DNA of 64,000 nt from Synechococcus sp. UW140 (GTDB taxonomy: Bacteria > Cyanobacteriota > Cyanobacteriia > PCC-6307 > Cyanobiaceae). A model generated the notes under the pieces. That model was given only the letters and a program-made list of their open reading frames with translations. It searched no databases and was not told the origin of the DNA. Each line of letters starts with the position of its first letter. Positions within the stretch are counted from its first letter, which is position 1. The translations under genes and the position numbers were made by a program. Positions 54,533 through 63,434 of this stretch are shown here, piece by piece. The DNA lies in NCBI RefSeq assembly GCF_900474295.1, contig NZ_UCOB01000014.1:62001-126000 (forward strand). The letters are read 5' to 3'.

Positions 54533-54814
54533 ATGCAAAGTGTGGGAAGTCGACCGCAAGACGTGTCCGTTGGATCTGGCCTGATCGCCACAGCAGCCGC
54601 ACTCATCAGCCTGCAGATGGCTGCCATCTCACCCGTGATGGCTCAAAGGGAAACCTGGCTCCTTGGCCCTGACAGCCGCACCGGCCAGGAAAGCAAGGTG
54701 GTGCCCACTGACTGCGTCCAAAACAGCGACGGATCCATTACCTGCAACACCAAGATCGAGAATCCTCCCGGGGATACACCAGCACGCCCCTCCTATCAGC
54801 CCTTCACCAACTGA
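54533..54814 (+). CDS. small secreted protein, unknown
   Basis: The ATG at 54533 gives 93 residues with a signal peptide (about residues 14-37, ending SPVMAQ). The mature 55-residue part is Pro/Gly/Thr-rich with two Cys (PTDCVQNSDGSITCNTKIE), spaced to form a disulfide. It begins ten bases after the preceding stop and ends eight bases before the PsiE gene. The frame reads 70 codons further upstream, overlapping the previous gene, and that part is taken as shadow. Confidence 0.68.
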   Translation: MQSVGSRPQDVSVGSGLIATAAALISLQMAAISPVMAQRETWLLGPDSRTGQESKVVPTDCVQNSDGSITCNTKIENPPGDTPARPSYQPFTN

Positions 54815-54822
54815 GAGCATCC

Positions 54823-55287
54823 GTGACGCGATCACGACCCTCCTGGCCAACCTTTTTGAAGGTTGTTGATTCGGCCGAGCGCAAAGTAGCCAAGTTGCTC
54901 ACCGTGATCACCGGGGTGGTGATCGTGGCCGCACTGGTGCAATTGACCATCAGGGTGGGAACTGACTTGATCAGTCCACAGCCCGCCAACTGGTTGGGGG
55001 ATGGACTGATCAAAGTGCTTGGTGATCTGCTCACCGTGCTGATTGCTCTCGAAGTGCTGCAAAACGTCACCAGCTATCTGCGCCGCCATGTGGTGCAACT
55101 GGAACTGGTGCTGGTCACCGCTCTGACTGCGGTGGCAAGAAAAGTGATCGTGCTCCCCGCCAGTTCCGAAAACAAACCACAGCTACTGATCGGATTGGGC
55201 GTGGCATCCGTGTCCCTGGCTTGCGCCTACTGGTTGGTGATGCGTGCAGGAGCCGGGCGCCCCTCGCCAACGGACTCCTCCCAGTAG
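54823..55287 (+). CDS. PsiE-family (phosphate-starvation-inducible) membrane protein
   Basis: The 154-residue product has four membrane helices in the PsiE pattern: LLTVITGVVIVAALVQLTI, then LIKVLGDLLTVLIALEVLQNVTSYL, LVLVTALTAVARKVIVL and the last helix LIGLGVASVSLACAYWL. PsiE proteins respond to phosphate starvation in enterobacteria; a related role here is inference. GTG start at 54823. Its last 61 bases overlap the convergent Nif11-cupin gene. Confidence 0.85.
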   Translation: MTRSRPSWPTFLKVVDSAERKVAKLLTVITGVVIVAALVQLTIRVGTDLISPQPANWLGDGLIKVLGDLLTVLIALEVLQNVTSYLRRHVVQLELVLVTALTAVARKVIVLPASSENKPQLLIGLGVASVSLACAYWLVMRAGAGRPSPTDSSQ

Positions 55288-55838
55288 AGCGCCAACCACA
55301 AGGTTCCAGGGTCAGGGTCGGTGCGTTCCAGCCGATGACGACGATGCGGAGGCAGATAAAGACTGTCTCCAACCGAGAGATCGAGCATCTGATCAGGCTC
55401 GGTCAGGCAAAGCCGCGCACTGCCACGCAACAGGATGAGCCACTCATGTTCGGTCTGGTCGTACCAGAACTGAGGAGGACTGGAGGCCTCACAAGAATGA
55501 ATCAGATCGAGCCGCCAGTCGGAACCGCGCTGTAATTCGCGCACCCGCTCCGTTCCTGCTTCGGGCAGGGGACTGCGCAGCAGTGGCTCGGGATCGACGC
55601 AGAATGGAGATCTGCATGGGGCATTCGCCGCGGGCGCGGCGGATTCCAGCTCCGTTGAAGCCTCACCCCAACGCCTTCCGATCTCAAAGCCCCAGCCACG
55701 GGCGAGTTGAACCACCTGGTTGTGGTCGACACAGGCCGCGAAGGCTTGACGGCGCAGAGGATCCTCCTCCAGGGATGCAACCAAGGCATTGAGCTGCTCC
55801 ACTTTGCGCAAAAATCTCTGCAGATCTGCTTCCGCCAA
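55227..55838 (-). CDS. Nif11-cupin fusion protein
   Basis: Two domains are visible in the 203-residue product. Residues 1-58 match the Nif11 domain (LQRFLRKVEQLNALVASLEE, AFAACVDHNQVVQLARGWGFEIG). Residues about 100-195 are a cupin barrel with QTEHEWLILLRGSARLCL (metal-type Glu and His positions) and VGDSLYLPPHRRHRLE. A Cys-rich linker (APCRSPFCVDPEPLLRS) joins them. Small-molecule or metal binding by the cupin is likely; the role of the Nif11 part is unknown. The 3' end overlaps the convergent PsiE gene by 61 bases, and a c6-type cytochrome gene starts in the opposite direction upstream. Confidence 0.82.
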   Translation of the reverse strand: MAEADLQRFLRKVEQLNALVASLEEDPLRRQAFAACVDHNQVVQLARGWGFEIGRRWGEASTELESAAPAANAPCRSPFCVDPEPLLRSPLPEAGTERVRELQRGSDWRLDLIHSCEASSPPQFWYDQTEHEWLILLRGSARLCLTEPDQMLDLSVGDSLYLPPHRRHRLERTDPDPGTLWLALYWEESVGEGRPAPARITNQ

Positions 55839-56125
55839 TCAATCCTCCAGACCCAACACTGTGATCCTGACAAGCAACAGGGAAAGCCATGCCCCCCGGA
55901 CTTGCGCAGCAGTCTCAGGATCATCATGGCGACGGCAAAAGCCGCCGAGTCGATTGGAGCTCGAAACGACATTCCCAGGGAGTATCGATCCGCTGCAGAC
56001 CTGATGACGCACGATCAACGCTGTCTGCAACCTGTAGGAGCAGAATGCCCTGCAGCAGCCTGGCGTGAATGGCAGCCGATCTGAGCCTCACCCTATCGAT
56101 CCTTCGCCACCGATTGAGGAGGCAG

Positions 56126-56446
56126 ATGCTGATTGTGGCTGTGGTGATCGGCCTTACTTGGGTTGCTTTTCCTGCCCAAGCGCTCACAAGTAGTGGCGAG
56201 GAGTTGTTCAACAACCACTGCATCGGCTGCCATGTCAATGGAGGCAACATCATCCGCCGCGGCCGCACCCTTAAACTCGCGGCCTTAAAGCGCAACGGGA
56301 TCGATGATCCTGAAGCGGTCGCCAGAATTGCCCGGGAGGGAATCGGCCAGATGTCCGGTTATGGGGATGTTCTAGGTGAAGGCGGAGACCGTCTTGTTAG
56401 CGAATGGATCTGGGACCAGGCTCAAAATGCCTGGACCCATGGATAA
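56126..56446 (+). CDS. c6-type cytochrome (PetJ2-like), second copy
   Basis: A small secreted monoheme cytochrome. The ATG at 56126, just after GAGGAGG, gives 106 residues with a short signal (residues 1-19). Heme attachment is HCIGCH (Cys32, Cys35, His36) and the sixth ligand is Met76 (GQMSGYGDVL), not the AMP-type context of PetJ. It resembles the c6-like cytochromes of uncertain role (c6B/c6C) found beside classic c6 in cyanobacteria, so an electron-carrier job other than feeding photosystem I is plausible. It is divergent from the Nif11-cupin gene and its 3' end overlaps the YciI-like gene by 25 bases. Confidence 0.88.
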   Translation: MLIVAVVIGLTWVAFPAQALTSSGEELFNNHCIGCHVNGGNIIRRGRTLKLAALKRNGIDDPEAVARIAREGIGQMSGYGDVLGEGGDRLVSEWIWDQAQNAWTHG

Positions 56447-56691
56447 ACCTCAAGGGCCGTCCAAATCCCTTCGCGCCAATACACATCCTGCTCAAGCAGA
56501 CCACGAAGCTGCTGCTCATCTGTAGCTTCAAAGATCCCAAAAACATGAGTGCTGGCTTGAGTTGGGCCCAGTGTGATCAGTGTGCCCTGTTCCTGAAGAG
56601 TCTTCAAACGGCTGAGATGCTCATCACGAAAAGGGGTGCGCTTTTCAAGAGCATTTTCGCAGTAAGTGCCCCAAAGAACGAAACGAGCCAT
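56422..56691 (-). CDS. YciI-like family protein
   Basis: The ATG at 56691 gives 89 residues of the YciI fold, a ferredoxin-like alpha/beta barrel dimer: MARFVLWGTYCENALEKRTPFRDEHLSRL, then GTLITLGPTQ and a final EGIWTALEVYPW. Some relatives are ligand-binding or dehydrochlorinase-like, but for this one no activity can be inferred. It is convergent with the c6-like cytochrome gene, overlapping it by 25 bases. Confidence 0.82.
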   Translation of the reverse strand: MARFVLWGTYCENALEKRTPFRDEHLSRLKTLQEQGTLITLGPTQASTHVFGIFEATDEQQLRGLLEQDVYWREGIWTALEVYPWVQAF

Positions 56692-56792
56692 CGACGCTTT
56701 CTGCTCCAAACCAGGGAAAATAACCCTCTGAGAATGGCACAGTGGAATCATCAAAGGCTATGTTCATAATGGTGATCTTCTCTCAAACAATC

Positions 56793-57164
56793 ATGCTCAC
56801 AGGGAGTGACCTGCTCAACAAGGTCAAAGAGCTGGGCGATGTCAGCAAATCCGATCTCGTCAGGGCCTGCGGCTACGTATCGGGCAAGAAGGATGGTGGT
56901 GAGCGCCTCAACTTCACTGCGTTCTATGAGGCCCTTCTTGAAGCCAAGGGTGTGAACCTTGGCCTCGGTGGTGGTGGCGGTGTCGGCAAAGGCGGCCGCA
57001 AGCTTTCCTACGTCGCAACCGTTCAAGGCAACGGCAACCTGCTCATCGGTAAGGCTTACACCGCCATGCTCGATCTCAAGACCGGCGACGAATTCGAGAT
57101 CAAGCTGGGTCGCAAGCAAATCCGCCTCGTTCCCGTCGGCGGGAGTGAAGAAGACGAAGAGTGA
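56793..57164 (+). CDS. cyAbrB-type transcription regulator
   Basis: Cyanobacterial AbrB proteins bind DNA with an AbrB swapped-hairpin domain and tune carbon, nitrogen and redox genes. The start MLTGSDLLNKVKELGDVSKSD at 56793 gives 123 residues. The N-terminal part is a family-specific helical region (LVRACGYVSGKKDGGERLNFTAFYEALLEAKG) and residues about 75-115 are the AbrB domain (YVATVQGNGNLLIGKAYTAMLDLKTGDEFEIKLGRKQIRLV, in pieces). Whether this is the cyAbrB1 or cyAbrB2 type is not settled by me. It is convergent with trpA with almost no gap. Confidence 0.9.
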   Translation: MLTGSDLLNKVKELGDVSKSDLVRACGYVSGKKDGGERLNFTAFYEALLEAKGVNLGLGGGGGVGKGGRKLSYVATVQGNGNLLIGKAYTAMLDLKTGDEFEIKLGRKQIRLVPVGGSEEDEE

Positions 57165-57165
57165 T

Positions 57166-57993
57166 TCAATCGGCAGCCTGTCTCAGCTGCCGGCAAAATT
57201 CACCAGCCTGTGCGGCAGCAGAGATTGGCTCTGTTGCCGCGATTCTTTTCACTAAAGCACTGCCGACAATCGCTCCATCCGCACCCCAGGATTTCACTTG
57301 CTTGACCTGATCGGGTCCCGAAATCCCAAATCCAACAGCAACTGGAATGGGGCAGCAGCCTTTGAGATCTGCTACGAGAGATGACACACGATTCTCGAGG
57401 CTGACGCGTTCTCCAGTCACACCCGTGACGCTCACTAAATAGGTGAATCCACGACTGGCAGAGGCGATTCTTTGCATCCGATCAGCTGGAGTGGTTGGCG
57501 CCACCAGCAGCACGAGATCAAGCCCATGGGCTTGTGCCGAAGGAGACAGGCGCTCGGCCTCCTCCAGGGGGAGATCTGGAACAACAAGGCCACACACTCC
57601 AGCGGCGGCCGCATCGGCGAAAAACTCCTCGGCGCCTCGGTTCAGCAGTGGATTGCTGTAGGTGAAGAGGATCACAGGGATTGTGAGCTTGCCCTTCAGA
57701 CCGGAGAGCATCTCCAAAACGCGGCCGGGGGTTGTCCCCGCAGATAGAGCTCGATAGGCAGAGGCCTGGATCACCGGTCCATCCGCCAGTGGATCGCTAT
57801 AGGGGATCCCCAACTCCACCATGTCGGCTCCGTTCTCTTGAAGGCTGAGCAGCACGTCCGAGGTAGTGGAGAGGTCGGGGTCTCCAGCCATCAGAAATGG
57901 CATCAGGGCCATCCGCCCCTGCTCTTGCAGACCGGCGAAACGTGCCGCAATCGGTGACGGGGAGTCGGCTGCGGACACGGCAGATGGGGTCAT
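57166..57993 (-). CDS. trpA: tryptophan synthase alpha chain
   Basis: It splits indole-3-glycerol phosphate and hands indole to TrpB. The ATG at 57993 gives 275 residues. The active-site Glu and Asp are Glu60 and Asp71 in [17 protein letters not shown], and the phosphate-binding [10 protein letters not shown] and GAIVGSAL regions are clear. The chain VTGVTGERV is the flexible loop. It follows the DUF3007-ndhL pair on the minus strand, an arrangement common in cyanobacteria. Confidence 0.96.
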   Translation of the reverse strand: MTPSAVSAADSPSPIAARFAGLQEQGRMALMPFLMAGDPDLSTTSDVLLSLQENGADMVELGIPYSDPLADGPVIQASAYRALSAGTTPGRVLEMLSGLKGKLTIPVILFTYSNPLLNRGAEEFFADAAAAGVCGLVVPDLPLEEAERLSPSAQAHGLDLVLLVAPTTPADRMQRIASASRGFTYLVSVTGVTGERVSLENRVSSLVADLKGCCPIPVAVGFGISGPDQVKQVKSWGADGAIVGSALVKRIAATEPISAAAQAGEFCRQLRQAAD

Positions 57994-58039
57994 GGAAGCC
58001 AAGAACGCTGATTCAGCGCAACACAAGCACTGCGGGAGC

Positions 58040-58387
58040 CTACGAGTCGGCGGAGGTTTCAGAGGAGATCTGCTGCAGCAGAGCTTGTTGTTCCTCAGGG
58101 CTCAGAGAGTCAAAACGGTTCTGAAGCTGCTCATCGGTGATCTGGTCGTAACCCTCGCGGTAGCGACGCCGCTGCTCCATGTAGGTCATCTTTCCAGTCA
58201 CAACGCGGAACAGATAAGAACCAGTCCACACCACCACGATCACGATCAGAACAGCTTCCGCCGCGATCCCCGCAGAAGCATCCTCGAAACCTGCTGCGGA
58301 AAAAACGCCGTAACCGATGCCCCCCATCACCAGCACGAGGAGGCCAATCAACAGAACATTGAGACGGGTCAATGGATCAGACCTCAC
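58040..58387 (-). CDS. DUF3007 family membrane protein
   Basis: A 115-residue cyanobacterial protein with two membrane helices (about residues 6-30 and 38-60) and a charged C-terminal tail ([28 protein letters not shown] region). The start is a GTG at 58387, inside the end of ndhL, an 11-base overlap, so translation is probably coupled. The family has no known function, but its fixed position next to ndhL suggests a link to the NDH-1 complex; that is inference. Confidence 0.82.
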   Translation of the reverse strand: MRSDPLTRLNVLLIGLLVLVMGGIGYGVFSAAGFEDASAGIAAEAVLIVIVVVWTGSYLFRVVTGKMTYMEQRRRYREGYDQITDEQLQNRFDSLSPEEQQALLQQISSETSADS

Positions 58388-58628
58388 CCTGGCCTTGAAG
58401 CCTGAAATTGAGGAAGGGAGCAAACAAAATCATGCCCGGGAAAAAGAGAAACACCATCCCGTAGACGCCCAGTCGCTCCAGCTTGCCCATGCAGTACCAG
58501 CGTTTGTTCATCCACAAATAGAGAACAAGAGGAATCACGACCAGGTAAAGGCCCCCCAAAACCGTGTAGGTGGCAAGCACAAGCAAGGTCTCAAGGCTGA
58601 CCACACTGGTGAGGGCATCCGGCAACAC
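58377..58628 (-). CDS. ndhL: NDH-1 subunit L
   Basis: A small membrane subunit of the cyanobacterial and chloroplast NDH-1 complex, needed for CO2 uptake in some species (first described as ictA). The 83-residue protein has two membrane helices ([20 protein letters not shown] and [19 protein letters not shown]) with the typical [16 protein letters not shown] loop. The start is a GTG. It is the first gene of the ndhL-DUF3007-trpA unit. Confidence 0.93.
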   Translation of the reverse strand: MLPDALTSVVSLETLLVLATYTVLGGLYLVVIPLVLYLWMNKRWYCMGKLERLGVYGMVFLFFPGMILFAPFLNFRLQGQGEV

Positions 58629-58693
58629 GACAGTTCCGCTGAGTGATCGAAATCTAAGATGCCGTGCAGGGCACTGACAGGAGCCTTACCGCC

Positions 58694-58779
58694 GGGGGCA
58701 TGGCGGAATCGGTAGACGCACGCGACTTAAAATCGCTTGGGATGAAAATCCTGTGGGGGTTCAAGTCCCCCTGCCCCCA
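58694..58779 (+). tRNA. tRNA-Leu (anticodon UAA), no intron
   Basis: An 86-base tRNA. Acceptor stem GGGGGCA (58694-58700) pairs with TGCCCCC (58772-58778), with A58779 as discriminator; CCA is not encoded. The anticodon loop CTTAAAA places TAA at 58728-58730. The TTCAAGT arm and a long variable arm are present, as expected for leucine tRNA. No group I intron interrupts the anticodon loop, unlike in many other cyanobacteria. Confidence 0.97.
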
Positions 58780-58844
58780 TCAATCCTGGGCATGGCCAGA
58801 TCGTGCAGCGGGTCTTGAGGTCGAGGGCCGACGGGTCTTCATCC

Positions 58845-59945
58845 TCAGCTCGATTGCCTCTGTTCAGAGGTCACCACGCGCCAGAGCAGGGTTTCCCCGG
58901 CATGGAACAACAGGGGAGCCTGGTCAACCTCGAGAGAGGTTTCATCGCCGGGAGCGGAGAAGGGTGGATCCAGCCGTTGGGGCACGGTCTGTTCACTCCG
59001 CTCAAGGGTGACGGACTGCTCATTGAGGGGTAGCCCATAGAAACGAGGCCCGAATTCACTGGCAAAAGGTTCAAGCCGATCCAGGCATTCCTCCTGCTCG
59101 AAAATGGCGGCGTAGCTCTCTAGCGCGTGCATGGCATTAAAAATGCCAGCACATCCGCAGGCACTTTCCTTTCCAGCTCTGGGATGGGGCGCGGAATCAG
59201 TCCCAAGGAAAAAGCAGGGCTCACCACTGGTCGCAGCGCGCACCAAGGCACGGCGATGGGTTTCACGCTTCACCACTGGGAGACAGTAGAAATCGCTGCG
59301 CAGGCCACCGGCAAACATGGCGTTGCGGTTGAGATGGAGATGATGAGGCGTAATCGTGGCCGCCAGTCGCCGATCCGATCCGGACACATAATCCACGGCC
59401 TGTTCCGTGGTGATGTGTTCCAGCACAACCTTGAGACCAGGGTGACGGCGGCGCAGTGGGATGAGATGACGCTCGATAAACACCGCTTCCCGATCAAAGA
59501 TGTCGACCTCCGGATCCGTGACCTCACCATGGATCAACAGGGGCATGCCCAGACGTTCCATCGCCTCCAGCACCGGATCGATCCGTTCCAGGTCAGTCAC
59601 GCCTGCTGCTGAATTGGTGGTGGCGTTGGCGGGGTAAAGCTTGGCCGCAGTGATCACCCCTTGGCGGTGCCCCCTCTCCAGCACCTCTGGAGCCAAATCA
59701 TCGGTGAGATAGGCCGTCATCAAAGGAGTGAAGTCCAACCCCTCCGGCACTGCCGCGAGGATTCGGTCGCGATAAGCGACAGCCGCCTCAACGGTCGTAA
59801 TCGGAGGACGCAGGTTGGGCATCACGATCGCCCGAGCAAACACCCGTGCTGTGGCAGGAACCACGGCATGCAGCATCGCCCCGTCCCGAAGATGCACGTG
59901 CCAGTCGTCAGGACGGCGCAGTGTCAGACGATAGGGGGATGCCAC
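58845..59945 (-). CDS. pyrC: dihydroorotase
   Basis: A zinc enzyme of pyrimidine synthesis that closes carbamoyl aspartate to dihydroorotate. The 366-residue protein is the short single-domain type. Zinc ligands are in HVHLRDG (residue 16), the carboxylated Lys is in [15 protein letters not shown], and LIHGEV, LEHITT and GTDSAPH give the remaining metal and catalytic residues. It lies between tRNA-Leu and bicA. Confidence 0.96.
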   Translation of the reverse strand: MASPYRLTLRRPDDWHVHLRDGAMLHAVVPATARVFARAIVMPNLRPPITTVEAAVAYRDRILAAVPEGLDFTPLMTAYLTDDLAPEVLERGHRQGVITAAKLYPANATTNSAAGVTDLERIDPVLEAMERLGMPLLIHGEVTDPEVDIFDREAVFIERHLIPLRRRHPGLKVVLEHITTEQAVDYVSGSDRRLAATITPHHLHLNRNAMFAGGLRSDFYCLPVVKRETHRRALVRAATSGEPCFFLGTDSAPHPRAGKESACGCAGIFNAMHALESYAAIFEQEECLDRLEPFASEFGPRFYGLPLNEQSVTLERSEQTVPQRLDPPFSAPGDETSLEVDQAPLLFHAGETLLWRVVTSEQRQSS

Positions 59946-59963
59946 AGGAGACGCAAAGAGGAG

Positions 59964-61625
59964 CTAGTTGAGGGCAGAGACTGCGCGGCGCAGGGCTTCG
60001 CAGCGATCGGAGGTGATGCACTCTTCAGGGAGCTGTTGCAACAACTTCAACTTCTCAAGCCGTTTGCGAGTCGCACCAGGCAAGAGCACAACATGCACAG
60101 TGCGTCCCACCTCAATCGCCTCCTTAATGGCATTTTCAAGCGCTAGCGAAGCGGTGACCCCGAGGTGAGAAACCTCATGCAGATCAAAGACTACGGACTC
60201 ACAATCACCAATGGCGTTGTGTTCCCTGGAGATGGCCTTCGCCACCCCAAAAATCATCGGACCTGCCAACTGGAACAACAACACCCTGCCAGCGGCCTTG
60301 TCAATGAGCTCCTGCTCCTCAGCAGAGAGTTCCACATCATCATCCGCGGTGCTAATCGTTTTCACCCGCTTGGACTGCAGGGCACTCATCCGATCAATGG
60401 TCAGCACGTTGGCCACGAACACCCCGATTCCCACCGCAGCGATCAGATCCACCAGCACGGTGAGTGCGATCACGCCATAAGTAATCAGCGCTGCCTTCAA
60501 AGAGAGGTGATGAGCTCTCTGGAGGAAATCCCAGTCGATGATATCGATACCAACCTTGAGAGCGATTCCGGCAAGCACAGCCAGAGGAATCGTTGAAGCA
60601 AGCGGCGCCGCGGCGAGGATCACCACCATCAGGATCACCGCACGAATGATCCCGGAAAGGGCCGATCGTCCACCGGCCTGAATATTGACCACGGTGCCCA
60701 TGGTGGCCCCGGCGCCGGGTAAGCCACCAAACAGTCCGGAGGTGATGTTGGCAAGCCCCTGCCCAACAAGTTCCTTATTGGAGTTGTGCTCTGTGCGGGT
60801 CAGGCTGTCGGCCACCACGGAGGTGAGCAGGGCATCGATGCAGCCCAGCATGCCCAGGACGGCACCGTCCACGAACATCAAACCGAGCTGATCACTGCTG
60901 AAGTTGGGAACGTTGAAACCAGGCAGGCTTGCTTTGAACTCAGGAATCCTGGCCAGATCAGCAGCTGCAAGGGCAGGCAGATAAAGAGACAGCAGTGTTC
61001 CGATCACAAGGGCCAACAGCTGAGGAGGGCAAAACCGCTTGATCGCTGCAGGTGTGAACCAAAGGATGGCGACGGTAATCAGCGCCAGAATCAGCTCAGG
61101 CTGATCCACATGAGTAATCAGGTAAGGAATACGCATCAGGGTTCCCTTCACCCCACCCTCCACCTGCTGCCCGAGGAAGGCCGGTAGCTGAAGGATCACC
61201 AGGATGGCGCCAATCCCAGACATAAAGCCGGAGATCACCGTGTAGGGCATCTGGGTGACATACCGCCCCAGGCGGAACACGCCAAACAGGATCTGGAACA
61301 GGCCCGCAAGAATCACCACGGTGAAGGCCATGGCCATCCCGGTCTTCAACTCCTCAGCACTGCTGGCTTGGGAGGTAAAACTCAGGAACACGGTTGCAAA
61401 CACCACAGTCATCGGACCAGTCGGTTCCGAAATCAGGGTGGGCGTTCCCCCAAAGAAAGCCGCCACGAGGCCAATAATCACGGCTCCCCAGAGACCTGGG
61501 CCAGGGTCACCACCCGTAGCCGCCACACCGAAGGCAAGTGCCATCGGCAGGGCCACAACTGCTGCCGTCAGCCCACCAAAGGCATCTCCTTTGATGTTTT
61601 GGGTGCTGATGTGGTTCAAAAACAC
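59964..61625 (-). CDS. bicA: SulP-family bicarbonate transporter (BicA-like)
   Basis: BicA is a low-affinity, high-flux, sodium-dependent HCO3- importer of the plasma membrane in the cyanobacterial CO2-concentrating mechanism. The 553-residue protein has about 12-14 helices in the first 400 residues with the SulP-type ALPMALAFGVAATGG and GLFGGLPGAGATMGT regions, then a cytoplasmic STAS domain (about 440-545) with VLLFQLAGPMIFGVAKAI and VVFDLHEVSHLGVTAS. That domain sets family and length. Sulfate transport by a paralogue cannot be excluded by sequence alone. It is divergent from a CaCA exchanger, with about 119 bases between the starts. Confidence 0.9.
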   Translation of the reverse strand: MFLNHISTQNIKGDAFGGLTAAVVALPMALAFGVAATGGDPGPGLWGAVIIGLVAAFFGGTPTLISEPTGPMTVVFATVFLSFTSQASSAEELKTGMAMAFTVVILAGLFQILFGVFRLGRYVTQMPYTVISGFMSGIGAILVILQLPAFLGQQVEGGVKGTLMRIPYLITHVDQPELILALITVAILWFTPAAIKRFCPPQLLALVIGTLLSLYLPALAAADLARIPEFKASLPGFNVPNFSSDQLGLMFVDGAVLGMLGCIDALLTSVVADSLTRTEHNSNKELVGQGLANITSGLFGGLPGAGATMGTVVNIQAGGRSALSGIIRAVILMVVILAAAPLASTIPLAVLAGIALKVGIDIIDWDFLQRAHHLSLKAALITYGVIALTVLVDLIAAVGIGVFVANVLTIDRMSALQSKRVKTISTADDDVELSAEEQELIDKAAGRVLLFQLAGPMIFGVAKAISREHNAIGDCESVVFDLHEVSHLGVTASLALENAIKEAIEVGRTVHVVLLPGATRKRLEKLKLLQQLPEECITSDRCEALRRAVSALN

Positions 61626-61744
61626 CGGCAGGCGTTGCGTAGGTCGCGGAATGCTAGGCCTCGCTGCAAATTGCGAGCATCCTGTGTGATCAGTAATGCA
61701 AATCCACCCGAGGCAGCAGAATCAGGCCACCTTCATCTGCTGTG

Positions 61745-62842
61745 ATGCCACCGTTCCTACTCGCCGCCCTGGAAGTGCTGGTGGGGATCGGCCTGCTCTT
61801 CGGTGGGGGTGAACTGTTTGTGCAGGGGGCTGTGACCCTTGCCCTGATCTTCGGCATCCCTCAGCTGGTGATCGGTCTCACGGTGGTCTCGCTAGGAACA
61901 AGCGCACCGGAGTTCTTCGTGAGCATCAGCTCGGTGCTCAATCAGTCCGATGCTCTTGCCGTGAGCAATGCGGTCGGCAGCAATATCTTCAACGTGATGG
62001 TCGTCCTGGGAAGCAGTGCCTTGGTGCTGCCTCTCAAAGTGGAGAGCCGGCTGGTACGGCGGGATGTGCCCCTCCTACTCGCCGTTTCCGCCGCCGTTTG
62101 GGGGATGGCCTCGACAGGCAAAGTCACATGGCAGTCAGGCATTGCCCTGTTGCTAGCCCTTGTGATCAACACCATCTGGGAGATCCGCACCGCCAGGGAA
62201 GAACCAGAGGAAATGGAGAATGCCGAGCCTGAGATCAATGCGGAGACCGCCGAGGGAGGCTGGATCAACGCCACGATCCGTCTTGCCGCAGGCATTGTGG
62301 TACTGGGCTTCGGCGCCAGCATCCTGGTCAAAGGGGCCAGTGCCGCCGCGCTGCAACTGGGGGTGAGCGAAGCCGTAATCGGGCTCACGATCGTTTCCGC
62401 CGGCACCTCAATGCCAGAGCTGATCACATCCTTGGTGGCCGCATTGCGGGGACGAACGGATCTTGCCATCGGCAACGTGGTGGGCAGCTGCCTGCTCAAT
62501 CTGCTGCTAGTGCTCGGCGGAGGAGCTCTCGCTGCCGGTGGCCGCGGCCTCAATGTGAGCCCGGAGCTGATCAATGAAGATCTCCCGGTGATGCTGCTTA
62601 CCTGCCTTGCCTGTTTCCCAATCTTCTGGACCAAAGGCGTGATCTCACGCCTGGAGGGTGGCCTGCTATTGGGCCTCTACATCGTTTACATCACAGACAA
62701 CGTGCTTCCCCGCACCAACCTGGCGTCCTGGTCTGATGAGTTCCGTTTGATTGTTCTCTGCTTGGTTTTGCCGGCCGTGATGGTGATCATCACGACTCAG
62801 GCCTTGGTGTACTGGCGACAGTTGCGACAACAGAGGAGCTAG
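61745..62842 (+). CDS. CaCA-family Na+/Ca2+ (or H+) exchanger
   Basis: A two-repeat membrane antiporter that moves Ca2+ or another cation against Na+ or H+. The ATG at 61745 gives 365 residues with ten hydrophobic helices. The two alpha-repeat motifs are VVSLGTSAPEFFVS near residue 50 and IVSAGTSMPELITS near residue 216, each followed by a conserved Asn-rich helix (AVGSNIFNVMVVLG and VVGSCLLNLLLVLG). A GTG at 61742 is a possible start. The acidic loop REEPEEMENAEPEINAE separates the halves. Divergent placement beside bicA suggests shared control or sodium balance, an inference. Confidence 0.92.
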   Translation: MPPFLLAALEVLVGIGLLFGGGELFVQGAVTLALIFGIPQLVIGLTVVSLGTSAPEFFVSISSVLNQSDALAVSNAVGSNIFNVMVVLGSSALVLPLKVESRLVRRDVPLLLAVSAAVWGMASTGKVTWQSGIALLLALVINTIWEIRTAREEPEEMENAEPEINAETAEGGWINATIRLAAGIVVLGFGASILVKGASAAALQLGVSEAVIGLTIVSAGTSMPELITSLVAALRGRTDLAIGNVVGSCLLNLLLVLGGGALAAGGRGLNVSPELINEDLPVMLLTCLACFPIFWTKGVISRLEGGLLLGLYIVYITDNVLPRTNLASWSDEFRLIVLCLVLPAVMVIITTQALVYWRQLRQQRS

Positions 62843-62915
62843 AGGCGAACTTGATTTGTCGACAAAAGTGATTAGGAACGATGACCATCAGCAGGATGCT
62901 GGACATCCTTGAAGA

Positions 62916-63434
62916 GTGCTGCTCGGCTTGCCGATGCTCGGGCTACTGCCCCCACTGAACGACAAGAATCTCCCCTGGCTCGACGTCATCCATCCGATCA
63001 TTGTTCACTTCGTGATCGCCATGGCACTGATCAGCGTCGTGTTCGACCTGATCGGTGTGATCACAGGCCGGCGCAATCTCTTTGAAGTGAGCTTCTGGAA
63101 TCTGCTCGTCGCCACCATGGCGATTTTCGTCGCCATCATCTTTGGGCAGATCGAAGCAGGACTGGCCAACCCCTATGGCACCGCCCGCGACATTCTCAGC
63201 CTTCACAGCACGATCGGTTGGTCCCTGGCTGGAGTACTTGGTCTGCTCACGGGCTGGCGCTTTGTTGTCAGACAGAAGGATCCCAACCGACTCCCCGTTG
63301 GCTATTTGGCTGTCGATGGTCTGCTGGCCGTGCTGGTGGTAGTGCAGGTGTACCTCGGCGACAAACTCGTCTGGGTCTATGGACTGCACACCGTGCCAGT
63401 GGTGGAGGCAGCGCGCCGCGGAGTGCTCTCATGA
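62916..63434 (+). CDS. DUF2231 membrane protein, first of a pair
   Basis: The product (172 residues from GTG at 62916; 166 from the ATG at 62934) has four membrane helices. The family hallmark is HPIIVHFVIAMALISVVFDL near residues 26-45, and LHSTIGWSLAGVLGLLTGW is the second part. DUF2231 proteins are membrane proteins of unknown function with a conserved HPxxVHF motif that might bind heme or a metal. The stop overlaps the start of the next DUF2231 gene by four bases. Confidence 0.83.
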   Translation: MLLGLPMLGLLPPLNDKNLPWLDVIHPIIVHFVIAMALISVVFDLIGVITGRRNLFEVSFWNLLVATMAIFVAIIFGQIEAGLANPYGTARDILSLHSTIGWSLAGVLGLLTGWRFVVRQKDPNRLPVGYLAVDGLLAVLVVVQVYLGDKLVWVYGLHTVPVVEAARRGVLS

